Assembly (NCBI GenBank): GCA_003952965.2
Contig: CM025855.1
Span: 20,957,122-21,021,121 of the forward strand
Length of the DNA: 64,000 nucleotides
Reading direction: 5' to 3'
Source: Morella rubra
Lineage: Eukaryota; Streptophyta; Magnoliopsida; Fagales; Myricaceae
Part shown: piece after piece, positions 35,615-47,100 of the stretch
Layout of the letters: the number at the start of each line of letters is the position of its first letter
Numbering within the stretch: position 1 is the first letter of the stretch
Program-made: the position numbers and the translations under genes
The notes under the pieces: generated by a model
What the model was told of the DNA's origin: nothing
What the model saw: only the letters and a program-made list of their open reading frames with translations
Databases searched by the model: none

Positions 35615-36386
35615 CATGTGCATGTTCGTTTTGATGAGATTTTTAGGATTTGAAGTGTTTTGAGAATTTTTAGGTGATGTTAGAGTTGTATTGGTGTTTG
35701 TGTAGAAGTTGTTGAGGTGTACAAAAAGTAATAATGATTTTTAAGGTTGTTGTTTGTAGATTATTTTTATTGGGATGAGTGAAGAAGATAAAATGTAAAA
35801 TAATATTGTTTATTTAGAATATTTATTATAATTTCAAATTTCTTTTTTAGTTTTTTATTACAATATAAATATTTGAAAGTATGAAAAAAAAGAGGAGAAG
35901 AAGAAAAAGACAAACGACTAATACGGTATAAAAAAAAAAGGAGAAGAAGAAAAAGACAAACGACTAATTCGGTTTAAAAAAAACGAAGAAGAGAAGAATA
36001 ACAAAAAAGCATGATTAATGCCTGACAAGCTGTAGGTATTGCAGGGAAAGGCAGGGGGAAAAAAGTTGCGGCAGTATATTAAATGGTCAGAGCAAATGAC
36101 TATATTGCCCTCAACCAAAGCATCAACTCGCGTAAATCAGTTGGGAGTATTTTGTCCATTCACATGTCCGAATATTTAATGATGAACGTGTGGGGCCATG
36201 TGTTTTTTAAAATCCCATTTTACCCTTCGATTTTGATGTACTCAACGCATGATAATTCGACATAAGTATGAACAAGGCAAAATCGAAAGCTAATGAACTG
36301 TATCCTCAATTAAATCATGTTCGGTGGGAGTTAGTAGTAGGTTGAATGTGAATTTTAAAAATCCGGCCTAAACGAACATGCCCCAA
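35615..36386. mobile_element. Probable MITE with GCATGTTCG ends
   Basis: GCATGTTCGTTT at 35,620 and its inverse (AAACGAACATGC, ending 36,381) form the ends. A second shared block, GATTTTTA, lies at the same distance on both sides. The interior of about 770 bp includes a tandem repeat of 46 bp and no gene. Exact borders and target duplication are unresolved. Confidence 0.45.
35894..35985. repeat. 46-bp tandem duplication
   Basis: GGAGAAGAAGAAAAAGACAA starts at 35,894 and again at 35,940; a third, shorter echo follows near 35,983. The tract is purine-rich. Confidence 0.85.
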
Positions 36387-36490
36387 GATTTGAGATTCAA
36401 TTCTTTTCCATTTTGAAATTTGTTAATTTTCAGTTGTTTATTACTTGTTAGTTGTTATATCTTAAATGAGTTTTATTCACTCAATATCAG

Positions 36491-39400
36491 ATGGATGACA
36501 TTGACTTGGATATTAATGATATCATCACTAGTATGCCTACATCGGGCGTCGAATCTAATCCAACTTCTCCCATGATATTGCCTCCCAGCCCTCCCATTCA
36601 AGTTGAGTGCCTTGAGACAAATGTAGTGCCTACTAATACTGAAAGTTCTGGGGGTCAATCTACTGAGGTTAGGCGTACAGTGAACGACCACCACTACCTA
36701 GGTCCCAAGTAATAGATCCAAAGCGTGGGATCACTTTACAAAGTATCCCACTTTAGATCTCAATGAACCTTAGTGCTTGTATAATTATTGTGGTGTGTCT
36801 CTCAAGTGCCACTCAAAAACCTAAGACACGTCATCCTTATTGAACCACTTAAGAGATGTGGGAAATATAACCGGTTGAAAACTAAGGCCGCGAAGGGTCA
36901 ATCTTTCTTGAGTTTTGAGGTATCGAAGTCAATTGATAGCACTGAGAAGAATATGGGATTAGCCAAGTATAATAAGAAGAAGATCCGGCAAGCCCTTGCT
37001 AGAATGATTGTTATTGATGAATTACCATTTCTTATAGTGGAGGGTCAAGGGTTTAAACACTTTGTGAGGGTTATTGAGCCTAGGTTTCCTATGCCTTCTC
37101 GCTATACCACGATGAGGGATTGTATAAGGGTGTATCATGAGGAGAGGGAAAAGTTGAGGGATTTGTTTGTCAGAGAGGGCTATTAGGGTTTGTTTCACCA
37201 CCGACTGATAGCCCCTAAAGTCTACCACAAGTGCATGGGTCGTGACAAGTAAAATAGGGCAAAAAGAGTATCGTTTTCATATGGAGGAGATTCAAGTACC
37301 AATTTATAAAATTTCCTATATTATTTAGAGGATCCCAAATTTATGTGAATGATTGCAAATTCTTAACTTGAAAAATCAAATATTAAAGATTTTCTAGGAC
37401 TTGGATTTCATCAATTGAATTCTTTAAATAAGTTTAAACATGATTGCTTGCATTAATGTTTTGTTAATCACAATGACCGAAATTTTTTTTTATGTGATAT
37501 CTACTTTCAAGGTATAACACCTATACCTATATTAATTCTATGTCTACTTCAAAATCACAGAAATTAATAAAGATTCATTATGCTCTATGGAAGTATTGGA
37601 TATAGGTCACTAGGGTGTGTATTTATTTCGAAATTACACTACCATGGTTTGATGAATTCACAAACTAATATTAAACTTCAATTATCATTACTTCATTCAA
37701 CATCTTAAGCATGCAATTCATGGCCAGTAAATTGCAATGAATGAAAACCGAAATCATCAAATTGCAATTAACAAATTATATTCATTACATCCATACTCAA
37801 ATCATATAAAAAATTCAATGGCTACGTCCAAAGCCTAGAATAAGAAAACTAGCAAATCATAACTAATAAAACAATCTAATTATTTTTCAAAGATAAATTT
37901 GAATTTAACATCCTTAATAATAATTCAAAAAATAAAAACTAGATAAAGAAGAAAAACTCTGAAATGGCAAAAATTCTCAGCTACGACGTTCTTCCTTTGA
38001 ATATCTTCTCATTTTCTTCTAAGTAAACTTCATTAAACTTGAGAAACAGAATCCACAGAAAAGCAGCATCGATCACTAAGCTTTAATGCGTAAAGGAATA
38101 ATTTTTACAGAAATAAAAACTGAAATTAGAAGTGGTCTCAAAGCCCCCCATGTCCTCTGAATATCTCTAAAGTTGCAGCACCTTATTGAAAAGCTATCCC
38201 AAATAATTTTATACGCACTGAAATTTGAGATTTGATTTTTAATTTTTCAATCAATTATCTTTTCAAATTTTAAAACAAAATCTCTTTTCAAATTTCCAAA
38301 CAAATTTGCTTTTCAATTTTGAAAATAGATTTGAAATCCGAAATTTTAGGCTGATTTTATTATCCGACTTCAGCTTGGATTTAGAGCATCAAAAAGACAT
38401 AATTTGGAGTATAATCCTACATGAAATTTTTAGATCTCGTTCTCTGCTTTCCAAAGCATCTGAGCTTGCATTTTTCTAACTTTTAGAACTCCAGATAGAG
38501 GCCAAAAACCGAAATAGTGTCTGAGTTACAATAAACTTCTGGACAGATTCGGACTTCTCCGTTTGTTTGTAAATTTTGAACTTCAAAATGACAGAATGGG
38601 GTTTGGGACTCATCATAAAAGTTTTAGGGATGCATCTTAGCTTTCCAAAAAGAAAAAAAAATACATGAATCTGAGGTTTGTAGCTCTAGTTATAATCCAA
38701 AAACAAAAAAGTGTTATGTTTTTACTAGACCAGTTCAACTAGTATTTGCTCTCTGGGCTTAGTCCAAATTTTGCTCTTCCCATCAACTTAATTTCAACCT
38801 TATTGAATAATTAAATACCTGCAAATATTTAGAATTTTTAGGAATTAAATAAATGTAAAAGACATTTAAAATTCTAGACAAACGAGCTATGAAACATACA
38901 AAACACTCTGAATCAAAACAATTACTACTAAGAAAATATGTGAAATAAATTCCAACGTCACTGACACATGGACTTTTATTCAAAATTTAAACTATATGTG
39001 TGTCACTGCTCATTTTATTGATAGTGGTTGGACCTTGCATAAAAGAATTCTCTCTTTCCGTAAAGTTCAAAATCATCAAGGAGAGACAATTGGGAGGGAA
39101 TTATAAGAATGTATGTTGAAGTGAGGAATCGATAGGTATCTTACCATCATAGTTGACAATGCCACATCTAATGATATTGCTATTGCTTGGTTGAAGAAAA
39201 AAACACTATCTAGTAAGGGAACCATTAGTGGACAAGCATACGTTCAGGTGAGGTGTTATGCTCATATCTTGAATCTTATTGTGAATGAGGGATTGAAGGA
39301 TGTAGATGATTCAATTGTTAGGATTCGCAATATTGTAAGGTATGTGAGATTCTCTCCCACAAGGCTTTAGAGATTTAGGGTCAGTGCAGAGAAGAAAAAA

Positions 39401-40597
39401 GTTTCATGCAAAGGCTTATTGAAACTTGATGTTGCAACTAGATGGAACTCAACATATCTCATGCTTGAAACTGCAGAGAAATTTCGGCGAGCTTTTAAGC
39501 TTCTGTAAGAAGATGATGGGCCTTTATATCACTCAATAATGGAGGATGAGTTAGGTAAGAAGGGTTTGAAACCTCTCACTGATGATGATTGGAACATAAT
39601 TTGAGCTTTCATCAAGTTTTTTAACTTGTTTTATGAAGTGATTGTGAGGATGTTTGTTACCAAGTATGCCACATCAAGTTTGTATTTTGAGGAGCTATCT
39701 AATATTCTTGGTCATTTGATAGAATATGTTAATAGTGATGATCTTGTGTTGAGTACTATGGCTAAAAGAATGATGATTAAGTGTGAGAAATATTGGGGAG
39801 ACATAGACAAGATCAATAGATTGTTGTTTATAGCTGCAATCCTTGACCCACGCTACAAATTAGATACCCTAGACTTTTAAGTTCAAGGACGAAATGAGGG
39901 ATGTGCAAGGAGAAGCATTTGTTGAAACCCTGAAGAAAGACATTGAACACATGTTTAGGCAATATGCGAAAAAGACCCATATTGGTGGTGGTTCTTCTAG
40001 CTTATGTACGGATTACTCGAGTGGGAGTGAAGCTAAGAGTCAATCATGTACTACCTCATTAGGGCTGAGTCAAAACAAATTTGCATTGAATAAGTACCAT
40101 CGATTCCGAGGTTCTCAAAATCTAACGAAAAATAGAAGCGAATTAGAGTGGTACTATTTGGAGGATGTGGAGACTCTGCGTGTTGAGTTTGATCTCTTGA
40201 CCTGGTGGAAGGTCAATTCTAGAAAATATCTTATTTTGGCTTGAGTAGCATGAGACTTATTGGCCATCCCCATCACTACAATCACTTTTGAGTCTACATT
40301 TAGTATTGGTGGTTGTGTACTGGATTCTTATCGAAGTTCATTAGTTCCATCAACGATGAATGCTCTTATATGTGCCCAAAATTGGTTGAAATCCAAACCT
40401 ATCTTTCATCAAGTGGAAGAGTTGGACGATATTGAGAGTTACAAGCTTGATGTAGGTAACTTTCTAATTCATTGTAATTGTTAAATTCAATTGTTTTTGT
40501 TTCAATAATTAAATGAATGAAGTTAAATTCAATTCTTTTTGTTGTTATTGTTTTAGAATTAGAGGATGATCAATTGACGATTCTTCTTGAAGAATGA
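36491..40597 (+). pseudogene. RICESLEEPER-type hAT transposase split by a solo LTR
   Basis: The N-terminal half (36,491-37,205) starts MDDIDLDINDIITSMPTSGV and holds a BED-type zinc finger near 36,720-36,860 (SKAWDHFTKYP, YNYC, SSLLNHL). Then come RQALARMIVIDELPFLIVEG and RVCFTTD. After a 1,755-bp insertion the C-terminal half (38,961-40,597) resumes with TDTWTFIQNLNYMCVTAHFI, DNATSNDIAIAWLKKK and DVATRWNSTYLMLETAEKF. The DUF4413-like block follows (SSLYFEELSNILGHLIEYVN, AAILDPRYKL). The dimerisation domain near 40,140-40,455 has SELEWYYLEDVE, FDLLTWWK and [18 protein letters not shown] 3' intron (40,456-40,556) precedes a short last exon ending in EEDD-like acidic residues and TGA. Several stops (near 39,103, 39,367, 39,508 and 39,603) and frameshifts remain even without the insertion, so it is dead. 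Members of this family include domesticated host proteins, but the decay rules that out here. Confidence 0.85.
37206..38960 (+). mobile_element. Solo LTR (1,755 bp) inserted into the hAT transposase
   Basis: It begins TGATAGCCCCTAAAGTCTAC and ends ATTCCAACGTCA, with TG...CA ends. The 5-bp flanks CCGAC (37,201-37,205) and CTGAC (38,961-38,965) differ by one base. Removing the insert with one flank rejoins the transposase codons for TTDTW in frame, which fixes the borders. The opening phrase and the GGGCAAAAAGAGTATCG motif are familiar from plant LTR retrotransposons, probably Ty3-type. No internal domain is present. Confidence 0.85.
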
Positions 40598-41049
40598 TTA
40601 TGAATGTGGAGCACGGCTGCAACAGAGAAGTGAAAGAACAATGTAACTTGTTTAGCTTTGATTATTTTTATATTGTTATTGTTATATGGTTTTTATTTTC
40701 TATTGAATTGAGTTGTGATTTGCAAACTGTTGTGCAGAGTAAAAGATGATTGATTTGCTCCAACCGTTCAAGAATATGTTATATACTTTCATTGTAATTT
40801 GATCTCAACAAATTATTGTAATAGTTGGAATTATTGTACTTTCATTGTAATAGACTAATAGTTGAGGGAATTATGCTTATTGCTTAGTTATTTTTTATTT
40901 TATTTTGTAATCTATTGCTTAGTAGTTAGATCTATTTGACTTGTATTTGGCAATTGGCAGAAATTATATTGCTCAGTAGTTATAATTTCTGTTTTTATTA
41001 GAAATTATATATTGGAAATTGGCATGGAAATTTACAAGTAAAATAATAT

Positions 41050-41467
41050 GCCCAGGGTGTCCTGGGCATGAAAAAATCACGTCTTGGGGATCTAAAAATC
41101 ACATCTTGGGCTGAACTTGACCTGGAAAGGAGTGGAACCCCGAGCCGGACCCACAAACTGGGTTCGGGGCGGGTTCGGTTTACTGGGCTTTAAAAGAAGT
41201 GGCCTAGAACGTTTTGGGTTTTAAGACCCAAATATGTTATGGGCTGTACTGTTTGGGCCCAGGATGCCCTGCGTCATATTTTTTTCAGCCCAGGACGTCT
41301 TGGGTCATTATTTTTCAAGGCCAGGATGCCTTGGGCTATTTTTTTAAGCCCAGGATGCCTTGGGATATTTGATTTTAGGCCCAGGACGCACTGGGCATGC
41401 TATTTTTAGCCCAGGACGTCTTGGGTTATTTTTTACATGCCCAAAACCCAGTTTGCCCAGCCCTACT
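41050..41467. repeat. hAT right end: terminal repeat and subterminal near-palindromes
   Basis: The right end, inverted, reads TAGTAGGGCTGGGCAAACTG, a typical hAT terminus (41,448-41,467). Inside it, GCCCAGGACGTCTTGGGT or variants occur seven times (near 41,050, 41,258, 41,289, 41,319, 41,347, 41,379 and 41,408), the last six at about 30-bp spacing. The core CCCAGGACGTCTTGGG is close to a perfect palindrome. Such arrays near hAT ends are transposase binding sites in studied elements. No matching left terminus was found before 36,491. Confidence 0.75.
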
Positions 41468-42091
41468 AGTAGGGGTCACGATTTCAATAGAAATGAATTT
41501 ACAAAAGCGTAATGGTACGTACTCAACGACTGTTCGGAAATCAGCCAAGATATAAAGTAAGTGCATATTACAATCATTGCTCATTTAAACACTTATCAGT
41601 TCATTATATTTTAATTTATTATAAAATATATTTTTTTTTATAGCGAGTACTTGGAAGAGATGAGAAGGCAATCACCAATAAATATTGATAAGAGATACGA
41701 AGAAGGATTTTCATTACGGTTTAGAAATCAGGTATTTATTTAATTTTGTCTCTATTATATGTTCCATTTTTATTGATCTTTTTTTAAGGTTAATGACCAT
41801 TTTGGTCCCTGAGTTTTACACCTTTTTCAAAATAGTTCCTGAGTTTCAAATTTGCTCAAATCAGTCCTTAGGTTATTGTTGTTTGTCAATTTAATCCTTC
41901 TGTCTAATTTCGTCCCTTACATGCACAGTCAGCTAACGGCAGGACACGTCACACCCAATAAGATCCCGCCAAGTGTACCTTTTTCGATCTCCCCTTTCGG
42001 CATGTCCACATTTAGGCTTTCGACATTTAAACGTTCTTGTCTCTCTCGCATATGTCTCAGCACCGTTTTTCCATGTTCACCCATTGAAGGA
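41468..42091. other. Intergenic between hAT end and GRF fragment
   Basis: 41,790-41,960 has the style of a transposon terminus (GACCATTTTGGTCCCTGAGT followed by further similar short phrases) that I could not pair. No gene is supportable. Confidence 0.4.
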
Positions 42092-42340
42092 TCATACCCA
42101 AGCAGAAAACCCACAAGCACGCTTCAACTTATAGTTGGAACAACTGAAGAATTGATGTCCAAAATTTTGCTCAGTGTATGATGTCTTCATGTAGGTAGAG
42201 ACACCGTAGTAACATTGACATCCTCCCGAGCTTGCACCACCTCCTTTAGCCCAGGAACTTGAAGTAGCATTGGATGTAGACATAACACCACAAAGGAAGA
42301 AGACTAGTCTGCAAAATATACACACAAAGCATTTACCCAC
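41929..42340 (-). pseudogene. GRF-type zinc finger fragment
   Basis: On the minus strand, from an ATG near 42,282, MSTSNATSSSWAKGG is followed by CQCYYGVSTYMKTSYTEQNF, GHQFFSCSNYK and RACGFSAWV. This is the GRF zinc finger (Cys ... TSxTxxNxGxxFxxCxNY ... C-GFxxWV). After a shift, YDPSMGEHGKTVLRHMRERQ gives the usual charged tail. GRF proteins of this size are frequent cargo of plant Mutator-like elements, and this one lies about 650 bp inside the inverted repeat that ends at 42,988. The frame break makes it a pseudogene. Confidence 0.6.
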
Positions 42341-42749
42341 ACATTATTTGCAAGATAAAAACTGTAGAATATAAACAGCAGGCATTTACCCATGACATTG
42401 GCAAGCTCATGCAATTTTTTCGTATTAGTGGCTAATAGTAAAAACACGGGTTCAAGTTTTTAAATTTTTTGCTCAAGAAAAGTGCCAATGAGGGAGGACC
42501 ATTATATAATTGCATTCCCAGGTCACCTTTGGTAACAAGGGGATTTATGAAAAGTACAATGAACACGTAAAGATGAAGGACTGTAAGACCATGAAAATTT
42601 TATTTCTGGGCATTACCTTGCGAATTTGATGTTCTGGTGTTCCCTCAACCTTCCCTAACCGCAGATCCAAATTGCTAAGTTTCTAGTGTGCCACTTCTAT
42701 TAGGAGTTTAGACAACATCGAAGTAACCTATACGCAGCTTTAAGGGCAT

Positions 42750-42988
42750 GGGAAAAAAATTAAACCAATTGCAACGGCACTGTTCTTTGGGGCAATATGG
42801 ACTATTCACGTCGTATAGGGGTCACGTTATGGTCACGCATGACAGAGAACGTGGGATATAATGCCAAATCGAGGTCCCAAACGGGGTTGAAACAGAACAA
42901 GTAAATATGGTGGTGAGTTGTCATGAGTTATAGTTTAGGGGGGATATTGAGAATCGGGTGTAAGTTCGTAGGGAAAAAGTGTAATTAA
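42750..42988. repeat. Right member of the long inverted terminal repeat pair
   Basis: The inverse complement from 42,988 leftwards (TTAATTACACTTTTTCCCTA, then CCTAAACTATAACTCATGAC) matches 28,594-28,835 over about 240 bp with small gaps. It may terminate the element that holds the GRF fragment, or pair with the distant left copy. Confidence 0.75.
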
Positions 42989-43149
42989 CCCTTTTAAAAA
43001 ATATTCAACTGGCTACTCTCATTATTCACACCTAGAGTGTGAGAGTCAAGATAAAAATAAAGTAATATCAATTTACTCCTTAATTTATTATATAATTTAA
43101 ATCATATTAATAATAAATTTAAATAAATAATTTCAAATTATTCTAACAA

Positions 43150-43665
43150 AGGGAAAATGTTATTGTTCGTCCTATAAATTTGCGTCAATTGCATTTCCCG
43201 CCTCCTAACTTTAAAAACTGCGATTTACGTCCTATAAGTATGAAACATTTGCAATGTTCATCCACAGTTAAAATTTTCGTTATAATTGACGGAATTCGGC
43301 ATTAAAATGACCAAAATGACCCTTCAAGACAAAATTAATTAAAATATTAAAAAAACTCATTAAAAATAAAAAAATTATATTAAAAAAGGTAATATTTTTT
43401 AAATAAAACTATTGAAACTCTATTTCAGTAATTTATATATATTTTAATTTATTTCTCTAATATTTATTTATTTTTTAAAAATTATCTTTGAGGGTATTTC
43501 GATCATTTTAACGCCAAATTCCATCAAGTTTAACGGAAATTTTGACTGTAGACGAACATTGCAAATATTTTATACTTAGAGGACTTAAATCACGATTTTA
43601 AAAGTTAAAGGGTTGCAAATACATTTGGCGCATACTTATAAAGCAAACAATGACATTTGATCCCC
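43150..43665. mobile_element. Mutator-like MITE with about 185-bp inverted repeats
   Basis: The left arm starts AGGGAAAATGTTATTGTTCG; the right arm, inverted, starts GGGGATCAAATGTCATTGTT. Both continue in parallel through GCAATGTTC, ACAGT-AAAATTT and ATGG/ACGGAATT, about 185 bp each. Flanks are TTCTAACAA (43,141-43,149) and CTCTAACAA (43,665-43,673), eight of nine identical, which fits a 9-bp Mutator or an 8-bp hAT duplication; the long arms favour Mutator. It is 516 bp long without coding capacity. A degraded relative lies at 10,795-11,085. Confidence 0.8.
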
Positions 43666-43673
43666 TCTAACAA

Positions 43674-44054
43674 TCCATATGCTCCTAAAACAATTGCAGT
43701 CCAGAAAAATTAGTTTCTTTGTTTGTTTTTTTCCGCAAGGTTATCGGCTTTATGCTAAAGATTGCTAATACCACATTTGCATTCTCTAACACTTTTCGTA
43801 GTCTTTATCATCTTTTTCTACGCAGTCTTTATCATCTTTTCTAAACAATAAATCTGGCAAATCGCAACCTTTGAAATCAAATAACCAGAATTCTGCACTA
43901 GTAATCTTGTCAATAGTTTAAAGTTTACTCTATTGTCAATTATGTCACAGGAGTAAAACTTGTGCAGACAAGTCTAGGACTATCAGGTGCTCTACCTATA
44001 TTCACAGGCTAACATGTACCGCCAAAACAAGTTCTAAGATTTTCGGTTCTTTGG

Positions 44055-44060
<6 letters not shown>
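43674..44060 (+). promoter_or_regulatory. Presumed CPN60B4 upstream region
   Basis: Non-repetitive DNA between the MITE and the CT tract. I see no convincing TATA box, as often holds for plastid-protein housekeeping genes. The MITE lies only about 500 bp from the start codon. Confidence 0.35.

Positions 44061-44089
<29 letters not shown>
44061..44089. repeat. (CT)n tract in the CPN60B4 leader or promoter
   Basis: A 28-bp CT tract about 75 bp before the ATG. Such pyrimidine patches are common in plant core promoters and 5' leaders. Confidence 0.9.
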
Positions 44090-44091
<2 letters not shown>

Positions 44092-44164
44092 CCTCCAAAC
44101 GTCTTTAGCAACTATCTTCGGAGATACTTCTTAATCCAACTAATAGAGCAAACTGAACCAAGAA

Positions 44165-47100
44165 ATGGCATGTTCTCCAAACCCCATCTCTGCACTTTGC
44201 TTCACTTACCGGACACTGCCCAGAAGGCCGTCTTCACCTTCCACGTTAAACATGAGAGCCATGGCCAAAGAGCTTTACTTTAACCATGATGGCTCAACCA
44301 CCAGGAAGCTTCAGGTTACAGTCAAGGGCACTAGCTTTCTAACACCCAAAATTATGTCTAATTTGCTTGACAGGACTTTGAATGGTCAGGCTGGTGGTGC
44401 AGGCAGGGGTGGATATGGTGGCTAACCTGGTTGGGGTGACCTTGGGTCCAAAAGGAAGGAATGTCGTACTGCAGAACAAGTATGGACCCCCAAAAATCGT
44501 AAATGACGGTGAAACCGTTCTCAAGGAGGTATTGCACTGTTATCCATTTGTGCATTTCCACCCTATGCATGTTCTCTTTTATCCTGTTCATGTCGGGCAA
44601 CCTTGTCATTCATTTTAATTTGACGATTATGGCTTCGGTTGCTGGGAATCTTAAGTGGTCTTTGTTTTAAATTTTCACATAGCATTGCTCTTTTAGAACA
44701 ATTCATGTTGTTGAGTCTTAGAAGTAAGTTTACCGTCATCGAATGCTTGTAGTTTTTCTTTAAGCTCGTAGCATTCGAAATAGAACTTAAGACGTTGTGT
44801 TTCAAATTCTTGTAAAAATTTTTATAATCAAATTGTGATGATGAGGAATGGTAGTCCGCACATACTTTGTCCAGCCTGAAGCAACAAGTGTGATGCACAA
44901 TTCGAATGCATTAGGATAAAAAGTAATTGACTGCAGTATTCAGGACGAGTATTACTATTTTTGTGAACTCCATAGCAATGGTGGAGCCAGCCAACTCCCT
45001 TTGTTGGAGGTGCGGAGCTTGCAAATAATAGATTGCGGCCTGAAAATTTCAAAACGGGGAGTTAAAAAAATCCTATGAGTTATTCTTCAAAGCTTCTTTT
45101 TTTTTTTTTTGGGGGGGGGGGGGATGCTTGGGGGCTGTTTGGGGTACCCCGGGCCCCCTAGCTCTGCAACTGATGCAAGTATGGTTTACAAGCAAGAAAC
45201 AACTTTGGGGAGGATTGCAAAAGGCAAAACTGTTGGCAAGAGTGAATTCACTTGTAATATCTTGTTAGTATGTTTATTACAGTTCACAGGGGATTTTCAT
45301 CGTCTAACACTCTCTATCTGTCTCATTGCAATCAGCATTTCTTTTAAACCATTCTTTCATATTTTATGGTGCATCCATTGGTAGAGAGGATCCTCTTGTA
45401 TGAGCCGATATCTCTCCTTACTTTCGTCACAACAGTTCAATGTGGATTTGAAACCATTCCTTCCTTTGTTACTATGCCCTCCATCACAATCTCTTTGAGC
45501 GGTGATTTCACATATCCATGGAATTTTGAAAGTAGCATTGAAGCATATTCTTATATTTTATGCATATCACGTGGCCTTATAGGCATCATTGATCTGTCCA
45601 ATTTTTTGTTTGGAGATTTTTCAATGACTCAAGTCAAGACATCTAGAAGTACTTCTATAATGCAGTTACACTGCATCACCATAAACTGTAGAAGTACCGC
45701 TGCTTTGTCCCCCATCCCCTTGTAACTCTTGGCATCATCGAAACATCATTAGCAAAAGGAAAATCCCATTGTCTGTTGGCAGATTTTCTCATCAAGAACT
45801 TCCTTCTTAACTGGCTCTGAATTTTGTATTTAGATTGAATTGGAGGACCCTCTGGAGAATGTTGGAGTCAAGTTGGTGAGACAGGCTGGTGCTAAGACAA
45901 ATGACCTTGCTGGCGATGGTTCCACCACTTCAGTCATTCTTGCTCAGGGTCTAATTACGGAGGGTGCGAAGGTATGATAAATGCTGTACATGAGTAGCCT
46001 GTGTATTGCATCCCAGCAATGTCCCAGGCCAGGGCTTGTAAAATACTTCATGAAAGGGCTAATCTAGACTTCAATATTGCATCTGCTATATCTGTATTTT
46101 GTTTTTATTAATGGCACTTTTACTTTGAGAGATGGCTAGGACTTTATATCAACTGCTGCCAATACTTTATATCTGAACATTCCATACTTTCTAGATTGTT
46201 GCAGCTGGGAGGAATCCTGTTCAAATTGCTTGTGGGATTGAGAAGACTGCAAAGGCCCTTGTGTCTGAGCTCAAACTAATGTCCAGAGAGGTCAACAAGT
46301 TTATATTTCTCATTTCAGCTTCTAGAAGAGTAGTTCATGTATAAGTTCCTTTTGCTGAATAAGACGCAATAAATTTCACGTGTTGTAGGTTAAAGATCAT
46401 GAACTTGCAGATGTTGCAGCTGTTAGTGCAGGGAATGATTATCTAGTAGGAAACATGATTGCTGATGCTCTTCGTCAAGTGGGAAGGAAGGGTGTAGTGA
46501 CAATTGAAAAAGGGAAGAGTACGGAGAACAGTCTACAAATTGTAGAAGGAATGCAATTTGATCGTGGATATTTGTCTCCTTACTTCGTAACTGATCGACA
46601 AAAGATGACAGTGGAGTTCCATAATTGCAAGGTAGGAATTGTAGGATTACATAGTCTGACATGTACGCCCACCAAGTCATTACAGGGTGTGAAATTCTCT
46701 GGTTGCAGTTACTTTTGGTTGACAAAAAAATCACAAACCCAAAGGAGATGTTTGCAATATTGGACTGTGCAGTTAAAGAGAAGTATCCCATTGTGATAGT
46801 TGCAGAGGAAATTGAACAAGAAGCCCTAGCTCCGGTAATTAGAAATAAACTCAGGGGTGTGCTGAAGGCAGCTGCTATTAAGGCTCCTGCCTTTGGTGAG
46901 CGCATGAGCCACTACTTAGATGACATCGCCATCTTGACTGGAGGTAGTAGATTGAGTACATAAACTTAGATTTTATCTTTTGCTTTTTCAAATTTCTTTT
47001 GAGGCGGTTTAAAAGCAAGGTAAACCTATTTCCTTCCATTGGAGGATGCAAATAAAACAACTGACATTTTTGGTTATTGCTGCTACCCAGATACTATGCC

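Noticed and set aside
36788..37186. Independent 132-codon gene
   Set aside because: It is the N-terminal part of the RICESLEEPER-type transposase that continues after the solo LTR.
46423..46905. Minus-strand frame of 160 codons inside CPN60B4
   Set aside because: It is the antisense shadow of conserved chaperonin exons 5 and 6.
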